This document shows positions 40,514-47,517 of a stretch of DNA of 64,000 bases, piece after piece. The stretch comes from Streptomyces sp. R28 (GTDB lineage Bacteria > Actinomycetota > Actinomycetes > Streptomycetales > Streptomycetaceae). Within the stretch, counting starts at the first letter, position 1. The number at the start of each line of letters is the position of its first letter. The stretch is from the NCBI RefSeq assembly GCF_041052385.1, contig NZ_CP163439.1:3337001-3401000 (forward strand), written 5' to 3'. The translations under genes and the position numbers were made by a program. The notes beneath the pieces are model-generated. The model searched no databases, had not been told where the DNA came from, and saw only the letters and a list, made by a program, of their open reading frames with translations.

Positions 40514-41271
40514 CGACCACCCCGGCGAACCCCCCCGAACTGCGCGACTTCTACGAGGACCCCACCGTCCCCGTCGCCTCCGGCACCCCCCGCAGCCGCC
40601 GCCAGGCCCGCATGCTCGCCGAGGCCCTGGAAGCGGAAGGGGGCGCGGCGATGCCCGGCCACGGGACCGGCCGCCCCCGCACGATCCTCGACATCGGCTG
40701 CGGCGACGGCACCGCCGCGGCCACCGCCGCCCCCTTCCTCCCCGGTCACCGCATCGTCGGCATCGACTGGTCCCAGGACGCCCTGCGCCGGGCCCGCACC
40801 CGGATCCCGTACGCCGTCCGCGGTGAACTCACCGGCGGTGGGCTGCCGCTGCGGACCGGCGCCGCCGACGCCGTGCTGTTCAGCGAGGTGATCGAGCACC
40901 TCGTCGACCCGGACGCCGCCCTGGACGAGATCCGCCGCGTGCTGCGCCCCGGCGGCCACCTCATGCTCTCCACCCCGAACCTGGCCGCCTGGTACAACCG
41001 CGCCCTGCTGCTGGCCGGGGTGCAGCCGGTGTTCTCGGAGGTCAGTCTGCGGGCGATCCACGGCCGGCCCGGACGGGAGGTCGTCGGGCATCTGCGGCTC
41101 TACACCGCCCGGGCGCTACGGGAGTTCGTGGCCGCGTCCGGATTCGAGGTCGTGCGTCTCGCGGGCGCGCCCTTCCACGGCGTACCGCGTCCGCTGCGTC
41201 CCCTCGACCGGCTGGCCTGCGCCAGGCCGTCGCTCGCGTCGATCCTGCTGCTGCACGCGCGGCGGGCCTAG
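40510..41271 (+). CDS. Class I SAM-dependent methyltransferase
   Basis: A 253-residue methyltransferase with motif I ILDIGCGDGTAAATAA, post-motif LFSEVIEHLVDPDAALDEIRRVLRPGGHLMLSTPN and a UbiE/Coq5-like C-terminus. GTG at 40510 overlaps the stop of the condensation-like gene. Its substrate is probably an intermediate of the same glycan or lipid pathway as the upstream genes. Confidence 0.85.
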   Translation: MTTTPANPPELRDFYEDPTVPVASGTPRSRRQARMLAEALEAEGGAAMPGHGTGRPRTILDIGCGDGTAAATAAPFLPGHRIVGIDWSQDALRRARTRIPYAVRGELTGGGLPLRTGAADAVLFSEVIEHLVDPDAALDEIRRVLRPGGHLMLSTPNLAAWYNRALLLAGVQPVFSEVSLRAIHGRPGREVVGHLRLYTARALREFVAASGFEVVRLAGAPFHGVPRPLRPLDRLACARPSLASILLLHARRA

Positions 41272-41283
41272 GGGGCGTGGACC

Positions 41284-42222
41284 ATGTGGTGGGGAGTGGC
41301 CGCGGCCCTGATCGCGAACACCCTGTACAGCCTCGGTTTCGTCCTGGAGAAACGGGCGCTCACCGCCCTTCCGCAGGTGAGCATCCGGCAACCCGCCCGG
41401 CTGCTGCGGCTGGTGCTCGGCAGCCCGCTGTGGATCGGCGGCTCGCTCGCCCTCGCCGCCGGGTTCGCGGCGCAGCTCGTCGTCTACCGGACCCTGCCGA
41501 TCGCCGCCGCGCAGGGCATCTTCGTCTCCGGGCTCGTACTCCTCGTGCTGCTCTCGGCGCGGCTGCTGGGCGAGGAGACCAGCGGGCGGGAGCGGTACGC
41601 GATCGGCGCGATCCTGGCCGCGCTGCTGATGGTCGTGCTGTCGCTGCGGGAGGGACCCGACGGTGCGGAGGCCGTCGGCCGGGCCGCCCCGTATCCGCTG
41701 ATCCTGCTGGTCTGCGTGCCGTCGCTGGCGGCGGGCGTGTGGCTGTACAACTCCGCCGAGCGCAGATCACGGCACCGGCACCGGCTGCCGACGACCGGCG
41801 TCGAGTACGGCGTGGCGGTGGGGCTGCTCTACGGGGTCAGTTCGCTCGCCATCAAGGGGGTGTCGAGCTACCTGACAGCGAGCGGGATCGGCGGCGCACT
41901 GCTGGATCTGCTGCGCTCCCCGTACCCGTATCTCCTCCTCTTCACCGGCGCCTTCGGGCTGGTCATGTCGCAGGCGGCACTGCAACGCTGCCGGGCCTCG
42001 CTGATCGTGCCGGTGTGCACGACGGTGACGTCCCTGTACACGGCCGTGCTCGGCACGCTGTCGTTCGGCGAGGCCCTGCCCGAGGATCCGCTGCGGCTGG
42101 CGCTGCGGGTCGCGGGTACGGCGCTCGCCCTCGCCGTACTGCTGTCGATGCCCCGGCACGACCGCCCCGCGCCACCGTCTCCTCAACCCCCCATCGGCGC
42201 GAAGGAGTTGACTCCACCATGA
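41284..42222 (+). CDS. DMT-superfamily (EamA-like) transporter
   Basis: A 312-residue protein with about nine to ten short hydrophobic helices beginning MWWGVAAALIANTLYSLGFVLEKRAL. The internal duplication typical of the drug/metabolite transporter superfamily is visible (QGIFVSGLVLLVLLSARLLGEE versus PVCTTVTSLYTAVLGTLSFGE). In this cluster it may flip a lipid-linked sugar or export a precursor, though small-molecule efflux is possible. The stop overlaps the Trm112-like start. Confidence 0.8.
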   Translation: MWWGVAAALIANTLYSLGFVLEKRALTALPQVSIRQPARLLRLVLGSPLWIGGSLALAAGFAAQLVVYRTLPIAAAQGIFVSGLVLLVLLSARLLGEETSGRERYAIGAILAALLMVVLSLREGPDGAEAVGRAAPYPLILLVCVPSLAAGVWLYNSAERRSRHRHRLPTTGVEYGVAVGLLYGVSSLAIKGVSSYLTASGIGGALLDLLRSPYPYLLLFTGAFGLVMSQAALQRCRASLIVPVCTTVTSLYTAVLGTLSFGEALPEDPLRLALRVAGTALALAVLLSMPRHDRPAPPSPQPPIGAKELTPP

Positions 42223-42449
42223 AACCCGACGACCCCCTGCTCCAGATCCTGGCGTGTCCCCTCGACAAGGGGCAGCTGCACCTCGTCCTACCTGCTCAGG
42301 AGGCGCAGGAGCCCCCCGAGGCGCTGTACAACCCGCGCCTGCGCCGCCGCTACCCGATCGTCGACGGCATCCCCCAGCTGCTGCCGGCCTCCGGGGAGCA
42401 GGTCTCCGACGACGAACACGAGGAACTCCTCAAACGGATGGCTCCATGA
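42219..42449 (+). CDS. Trm112-like small protein
   Basis: A 76-residue protein with LLQILACPLDKGQLHLV and RLRRRYPIVDGIPQLLP, the Trm112p/YcaR pattern. Only one Cys of the usual zinc ligands remains, so it may not bind zinc. Family members activate partner methyltransferases, and here it is encoded between two methyltransferase genes, overlapping the downstream FkbM start. That context supports a role as an activator subunit. Confidence 0.8.
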   Translation: MKPDDPLLQILACPLDKGQLHLVLPAQEAQEPPEALYNPRLRRRYPIVDGIPQLLPASGEQVSDDEHEELLKRMAP

Positions 42450-43249
42450 CCCTGGCCGCGCACATAGCCCCTCTGTTGCCCACCCGCCTGGTCGCCGCCG
42501 TCGCCCGGGCCGTGTACCCGCGCTTCGAGCCGGAGCTGGCCCGGCTGGCGGAGCTGTGTCCCGCCGAGTGCGGCACGGCTGTGGACGTCGGCGGGTGGTA
42601 CGGCCCGTGGACGCGGCGGCTGTCGAGGCGGGCACGCCGGGTGGTGACCGTGGAACCGGTCCCTCATCTGGCGCGGCTCCTGGCGGCGACGGCTCCGCCC
42701 AACGTGCGGGTCGTGCAGGCCGCGGCGGCCGAGCGCCCCGGCGCGGCCCGGCTCTGGCTGCCGCCGCACGACGCGGGCGACCGGGGGGTGTCCTCCCTGG
42801 TCCGCCGGAACATCCACGCCACGGCACTGCCGGTCAGCTGTGTCACCCTCGACGAACTCGGCCTCAAGGACGTCGGGTTCGTCAAGGTCGACGTGGACGG
42901 CAGCGAGCTCGCGGTGCTGCGCGGCGCGACCGCCATCCTGGCGCGCGACCGGCCCGCCCTGTTCATCGAGCTGGAGTCCCGCATCCAGCCGATCGGCCCG
43001 GTGGTGACGTATCTGTCGCTGCTCGGCTACGACGGCTGGGTCCTGCCCGGCCGCGACTGGGTGCCCCTGAGCCGCTTCCCGCTGGCGGCCCACCAGGCGG
43101 AGACCTCGTACGTCGTCACCCAGGGCCTGCTGCGCCGGGTCCTGCCCTTCCGCGGCCCGCGGTACGTCAATTCGGTGCTCTTTCTCCCCGACGGCCGCCG
43201 CCCGGTCGGCGACGATGGAGCGCATGCCCTCCGGAAAGCACGCCGCTAG
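42446..43249 (+). CDS. FkbM-family methyltransferase
   Basis: A 267-residue methyltransferase of the FkbM group: VDVGGWYGPWTRRLSRRARRVVTVEPVPH is motif I, and VKVDVDGSELAVLRGA is the diagnostic FkbM block. It may O-methylate a sugar or polyketide-like substrate. ATG at 42446 overlaps the Trm112-like stop. It is the last clear member of the glycan cluster. Confidence 0.85.
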   Translation: MTLAAHIAPLLPTRLVAAVARAVYPRFEPELARLAELCPAECGTAVDVGGWYGPWTRRLSRRARRVVTVEPVPHLARLLAATAPPNVRVVQAAAAERPGAARLWLPPHDAGDRGVSSLVRRNIHATALPVSCVTLDELGLKDVGFVKVDVDGSELAVLRGATAILARDRPALFIELESRIQPIGPVVTYLSLLGYDGWVLPGRDWVPLSRFPLAAHQAETSYVVTQGLLRRVLPFRGPRYVNSVLFLPDGRRPVGDDGAHALRKARR

Positions 43250-43835
43250 CGGCGGAACCAACCCCGCCGGCCCTTTCACCCCGCTCCACTTCCAGCTGGT
43301 GCTGCTGCGCCGCATGGCCGACCACAACCCGGACCTCGTGGAGGACGCCCGCCGTGAACTGGGCGTCTCCCTCGCCGACATGCGCGAGGCGAACAAGCGG
43401 TGGCAGGCGATGGTCCGCTCACCTCGCTCCCGCGCCGCCGCCTCCCGCTACCGCTCGGTGTTCGGCAGGCCCGAGTCGGTGATCTCCCGCAAGGTCGGCG
43501 ACCTGGAGTGCGAGGCCTGGCTGTGGCCGGTGCCGCTCTGGCCCGACCTGCGCTTCGAGGTGCTCCTCGCCCCGAACGGCGCGGTGTGGAACGAGTGGCT
43601 GGTCCGCGCCCCGGACGTGGAGAGCCCGTCCCTGCGCACCCTCGCCGACCTCACCCCCTGGTCCTGCACGGTCGACGAGGCCGCCCGCGCCTTCGCCCCC
43701 GCCCGCCCCCTGGAGGGCACGGCCCCGACGCGGTGGGGGCTGGCGTTCACGGCGCCGGACGGGGCGGGGGTGCGGCGGGAGGTGGTGGCCGAGTTCACGT
43801 GGGGGTTGTTGCAGCGGGTGGCGGTCAACGGCTGA
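43215..43835 (+). CDS. Conserved hypothetical protein, 206 aa
   Basis: A 206-residue soluble protein overlapping the FkbM 3' end by 35 bp. An ATG at 43224 is an alternative start but has a very short SD spacing. It contains ADHNPDLVEDARRELGVSLADMREANKRWQAM (helical) and Trp-rich beta segments (CEAWLWPVPLWPDLRFEVLLAPNGAVWNEW). No family recognised. Confidence 0.65.
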   Translation: MERMPSGKHAASGGTNPAGPFTPLHFQLVLLRRMADHNPDLVEDARRELGVSLADMREANKRWQAMVRSPRSRAAASRYRSVFGRPESVISRKVGDLECEAWLWPVPLWPDLRFEVLLAPNGAVWNEWLVRAPDVESPSLRTLADLTPWSCTVDEAARAFAPARPLEGTAPTRWGLAFTAPDGAGVRREVVAEFTWGLLQRVAVNG

Positions 43836-43908
43836 GACACGGTGGCCGGGGCCTTCTCCGGGCCCTCCGCACGGTGCGCGGCGGCAGGCATGTGGCATCG
43901 TTCGGCCC

Positions 43909-44169
43909 ATGAGCAGCGACTACGACCGCATCCGTACCGGCATCGAGTTCATGACCGCCTACGTGTCCGGGAACGAGCTTCTGTCGGCGTACGTGGCGGA
44001 GCGGCGCCGCGAGGACCCGATGGCGGCCGAGGCACTGATGGACGGCACCGCGGCCCTGTGCGCACTGCTGCTGCGCAAGGTCGCCCGGGAGACCGGGACG
44101 ACGGAGCACGAGATTCTGCAGGAGCTGGCCCGCGGCACCCACCGGCACGAGCAGCAGTCCGGCGACTGA
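43909..44169 (+). CDS. Small hypothetical protein, 86 aa
   Basis: An 86-residue helical protein (YDRIRTGIEFMTAYVSGNELLSAYVAERR and LCALLLRKVARETGTTEHEILQELA). Good codon bias and its own start at 43909. No family recognised. It converges with the ATP-grasp gene. Confidence 0.65.
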   Translation: MSSDYDRIRTGIEFMTAYVSGNELLSAYVAERRREDPMAAEALMDGTAALCALLLRKVARETGTTEHEILQELARGTHRHEQQSGD

Positions 44170-44178
44170 CCGGAGAGA

Positions 44179-45063
44179 CTACCGCCGCTCCGCCGCCGCC
44201 AGGATCGCCTCCACCACCCGCGGCACCGACCCGGGGTGCAGCGACAGGAACAGGTTCGGTTCGACGAGCTCCAGTTCCATGACCCGCGGCTGCCCGTCCT
44301 CCCCGTCGACGAGGTCCACGCGCGCGTACAGCAGCTCGGGAGCCTGCGGTACGGCGGCCAGGGCGTGCTCGGCGACGGCGAGTTCGGCCGGGGTGGGGGT
44401 CCAGGGTTCGAGGCCGGGGTGGGCGACCTTGCGCTCGTCGTAGGGCGTCCCGGGGGTGAGGACGGCCCCCTTGCGGCTGGCGTGCAGCAGGCGGCCGCCG
44501 TAGAACTGCAGCGCCCGTTCCCCGCTGACGTCGATGCTCTTCACATACGGCTGCAGCATCGCGATGAACCCCTCCGCGTGCATCCGCGCGAGCTGCCGTA
44601 CGGCCGTGTCGTGCTCGTCGGGTGTGTACCGGGCGGCGAACCGCGCGCCCGCGCCGGAGGTGGGCTTGACGACGTACTCGTGGTCGTCCGGGAGGTCGGG
44701 ACCGTCCGGGGTGTCACCGGGCGCGAAGTAGCGGGTGGGCACGACGGGTACTCCCGCGGCGGCGAGATCGCCGAGGTAGCGCTTGTCGGCGTTCCACCGC
44801 ACCACGTCGGCCGGGTTCGCGAGCCGCGTGGCCTTGGCGCACCGCTCCGCCCACGCCAGGAACTCCGCCGCCCGCCAGCTGTAGTCCCAGGTGGAGCGGA
44901 GCACGGCGAGGTCGTACCCGCCCCAGTCGGCCTGCTCGTCGTCCCAGGCCACGGAGTCCGCCTCGGCCCCGGCGTCCCGCAGCGCGCGCACCAGCACGGG
45001 GAGGTCGCGGTCGACGGCGACCTCGGGGCCGGGGCTGCAGGTGACGAGTGCTATTCGGGGCAC
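44179..45063 (-). CDS. ATP-grasp domain protein (RimK/glutathione-synthase type)
   Basis: A 294-residue ATP-grasp enzyme, which would ligate a carboxylate to an amine or thiol using ATP. The N-terminal pre-ATP domain (RIALVTCSPGPEVAVDRDLPVLVRALRDAGAEADSV) is followed by a central lid (EYVVKPTSGAGARFAARY) and Mg/ATP ligands in LLYARVDLVDGEDGQPRVMELELVEPNLF. GTG at 45063 with AAGGAG upstream. The substrate is unknown. It is divergent from the MerR-PP2C gene, with a 12-bp palindrome between them. Confidence 0.85.
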   Translation of the reverse strand: MPRIALVTCSPGPEVAVDRDLPVLVRALRDAGAEADSVAWDDEQADWGGYDLAVLRSTWDYSWRAAEFLAWAERCAKATRLANPADVVRWNADKRYLGDLAAAGVPVVPTRYFAPGDTPDGPDLPDDHEYVVKPTSGAGARFAARYTPDEHDTAVRQLARMHAEGFIAMLQPYVKSIDVSGERALQFYGGRLLHASRKGAVLTPGTPYDERKVAHPGLEPWTPTPAELAVAEHALAAVPQAPELLYARVDLVDGEDGQPRVMELELVEPNLFLSLHPGSVPRVVEAILAAAERR

Positions 45064-45106
45064 GGTGGGCTCCTTGGGGCGGAACGGGCGAGCGGATCGC
45101 AGGTTA

Positions 45107-45118
45107 ACAAGCGCTTGT
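45107..45118. promoter_or_regulatory. 12-bp perfect palindrome between divergent genes
   Basis: ACAAGCGCTTGT lies 43 bp before the ATP-grasp start and 119 bp before the MerR-PP2C start. It is a candidate operator for the leftward gene. Confidence 0.5.
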
Positions 45119-45136
45119 GGAACCGGGACAGGCCGC

Positions 45137-45167
45137 TTGACCTTCACCTTCGGTGAAGCCACAGCAT
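45137..45167 (+). promoter_or_regulatory. MerR-type promoter with dyad between -35 and -10
   Basis: TTGACC (45137-45142) and CAGCAT (45162-45167) are 19 bp apart, the long spacing of MerR promoters, with the dyad CTTCACC (45142-45148) TTC GGTGAAG (45152-45158) in the spacer. It drives the rightward MerR-PP2C gene, so autoregulation is likely. Confidence 0.7.
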
Positions 45168-45227
45168 CGGAGCGAGGAACCGGAAGGGATCGGGCCGGGA
45201 GCGGCACGGAATCGGGACGGGAGCGGG

Positions 45228-46295
45228 ATGCGCAAGGACATGCTGACGATCGGCGCCTTCGCCAAGGCCTGCCGGCTGTCGCCGAAGGCACTGCGCTTGT
45301 ACGACGAGCTGGAGCTGCTGAAGCCCAGCCGGGTCGACCCGGACACGGGGTACCGCTACTACGCCGTCGAGCAGCTGGAGCGGGCCCGGCTGGTGGCGTG
45401 GCTGCGGCGGCTGGGGATGCCGCTGGCCCGGATCCGTCAGGTGTGCGCCCTGCGACCGGCCGACGCCGCCCGCGAGATCCGCGCCTACTGGGCGCAGGTG
45501 GAGGTGGAGACGGCCGCACGGCGCGATCTCGCCGCGTTCCTCGTCGACCAGCTCGTCGCAGCACCGAGGAAGGACACCACCATGTTGGAGCTTCACTACT
45601 GCGCCCGGTCGGACCGCGGCCGGGTCCGCCCCGCCAACCAGGACACCGCCTACGCCGGCACCCGCCTGCTCGCGGTGGCCGACGGCTGCGGTCCGGCGGG
45701 CGCGCCCGCGAGCAGCGCCGCGGTGGAGGCGCTGCGCTTCCTGGACGCGGCGGAACTCCCGGCCGGCAACGTGCTCAACCTGTTGGAGGAGGCGGTGCGG
45801 GGCGCGACGGAGGCGGTCCGGGACGCGACGAACGGCACGGAGGAGTCGGGTACGACCCTCACCGCTCTCCTGTGGACGGGCTCGCGCCTCGCCCTGGTCC
45901 ACATCGGGGACTCCCGTGCGTATCTGCTGCGCGACGGCGCCCTGTTCCGCATCACCCACGATCACACGGTGGTCCAGTCGATGATCGACGAGGGCCGCCT
46001 GACCGCGGAGGAGGCGGCGTCCCACCCCGAGCGCATGCTGCTCCTCAAGGCCCTTTCCGCCACCGCTCCCGCGACCCCCGACCTCCGCCTCCAGGACACC
46101 GAGCCCGGCGACCGCTATCTCCTCTGCTCCGACGGCCTCTCCCGCGTCGTCCCCGACGCCCGCATCCGCCACCTCCTCGCCTCCGCCCCGGCCCCCGACG
46201 CCGCCGTCCACGCCCTGATCGACGCGGCGAACGACGCCGGCGGACCGGACAACGTCAGCTGTGTGGTGGCGGACGTGGTGGAACGCGCCGCCTGA
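45228..46295 (+). CDS. MerR-PP2C fusion: DNA-binding regulator joined to a Ser/Thr phosphatase
   Basis: A 355-residue fusion. Residues 1-70 form a MerR winged HTH (MLTIGAFAKACRLSPKALRLYDELELL ... DTGYRYYAVEQLERARLV), followed by a coiled-coil to about residue 110. From residue about 120 it is a PP2C phosphatase: RPANQD with Asp139, ADGCG with Asp152, LLLKALSATAP, LLCSDGLSR and GPDNVS are present, so the metal-binding Asp set appears complete. A transcription factor with a built-in phosphatase could link DNA binding to Ser/Thr kinase signalling. ATG at 45228 with GGGAGCGGG upstream. Confidence 0.85.
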   Translation: MRKDMLTIGAFAKACRLSPKALRLYDELELLKPSRVDPDTGYRYYAVEQLERARLVAWLRRLGMPLARIRQVCALRPADAAREIRAYWAQVEVETAARRDLAAFLVDQLVAAPRKDTTMLELHYCARSDRGRVRPANQDTAYAGTRLLAVADGCGPAGAPASSAAVEALRFLDAAELPAGNVLNLLEEAVRGATEAVRDATNGTEESGTTLTALLWTGSRLALVHIGDSRAYLLRDGALFRITHDHTVVQSMIDEGRLTAEEAASHPERMLLLKALSATAPATPDLRLQDTEPGDRYLLCSDGLSRVVPDARIRHLLASAPAPDAAVHALIDAANDAGGPDNVSCVVADVVERAA

Positions 46296-46299
46296 CTGA

Positions 46300-47517
46300 T
46301 CAACGCACCGCAGGCTCCGGTTCCTGCTGCGGCTGCTGCTGCTTCGGGACCGGCACCGGATAGAACTCCCGAGGGCGTCCCTTCCTGTCCCGCAACCCGG
46401 CCAGCAGGCTCCCGGGATACTCCACCGCCCAGTAGCTCACGGTCGCCACGAGTGCCCCGGCCGCGAGCACGAGCAGCACCGCGAGCGGGAACCCCGCCTG
46501 GGAGCGGGGCAGGGCGCCGGCGTCGTACAGGGCCAGCATCAGCGGCTCGTGCCAGATATAGAGGCTGTAGCTGACGAGGCCGACGCCGGTGAGCCATCGT
46601 GAGCGCAACAGGGCGTGCCAGCGGGGGCGCGCCGGTGTGCGGATGTGGAGTGTGCCGTAGAGCAGGGCGAACCAGAGGAGCGCGGCGAGGGGGTGGTAGT
46701 AGGTGTGCCAGGTGTTCTCCGGGTCGGAGTGGTACGACAGGGCGTACAGGCCGGCTGCCGAAGTCACCGCCATCGCCGTCGCCCAGCCCGCGCTGACCCG
46801 CCCCCGCTCCCTCAGCGCCACCAGCAGCACCGCCAGCAACATCCCCGCCGCGAAGCCGCCCAGGCGGGCCTGCGGGCCGAAGTACACGGGCCAGTTGGTG
46901 TGCGGGATACCGAGGGCGTGGTGGGCGACGGCGATCCAGGCCACCGGTGCCAGGTAGAGCGCCGCGCAGCCCGCCGCGCACAGGGTGACGCGGGCCCGGC
47001 GGGTGCGCAGGCGGCGGCAGGCGCGGATCGCCAGGGGGCCCACGGCGACCAGGGTGAGGTAGAACGCGATCTCCAGGGACAGCGACCAGGTCGGGCCCAG
47101 GGTGTAGAAGATGCGCTGCTGGTCGAAGACGTGCGTGAACGTGAGGTGTTCCAGCAGGTCGCGCCAGTCACCGGGGAGGGACGGGTTGCGCAGGGACCAC
47201 ACGAGGAGGACCGCGAGGACGTAGAGGGGCAGGATCCTCGTGGCGCGGCGGAAGAGGAAGTCCCGTCCCGGGCGGGTGCGGTCGTCGCCGTCGATCGCGG
47301 CGCGGGCGTAGGAGAGCGTGAGCAGGTACGCCGACATGACGAAGAACAGGTCGATGACCTCCAGGGAGATCAGCGCCCCGAGGTAGGGGTTGTCGACCGG
47401 CGGGTGGGCGCCCTGTGCGTCGTAGACGTAGTACTGCTGCCAGACGTGGAAGACGACCGTGCTGAGGGCGGCCAGGCCCCGGAAGCCCTGGAGTTCGAGG
47501 CTGCGTGTGGTGCTCAC
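46300..47517 (-). CDS. Acyltransferase-3 family membrane protein
   Basis: A 405-residue acyltransferase-3 (OafA-like) integral membrane enzyme with about ten hydrophobic spans. ELQGFRGLAALSTVVFHVWQQYY near the N-terminus has the conserved R and H of this family. It O-acylates carbohydrates at the membrane. GTG at 47517 overlaps the stop of the GT2 gene (GTGA), so the two probably modify one exopolysaccharide. Confidence 0.85.
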   Translation of the reverse strand: MSTTRSLELQGFRGLAALSTVVFHVWQQYYVYDAQGAHPPVDNPYLGALISLEVIDLFFVMSAYLLTLSYARAAIDGDDRTRPGRDFLFRRATRILPLYVLAVLLVWSLRNPSLPGDWRDLLEHLTFTHVFDQQRIFYTLGPTWSLSLEIAFYLTLVAVGPLAIRACRRLRTRRARVTLCAAGCAALYLAPVAWIAVAHHALGIPHTNWPVYFGPQARLGGFAAGMLLAVLLVALRERGRVSAGWATAMAVTSAAGLYALSYHSDPENTWHTYYHPLAALLWFALLYGTLHIRTPARPRWHALLRSRWLTGVGLVSYSLYIWHEPLMLALYDAGALPRSQAGFPLAVLLVLAAGALVATVSYWAVEYPGSLLAGLRDRKGRPREFYPVPVPKQQQPQQEPEPAVR

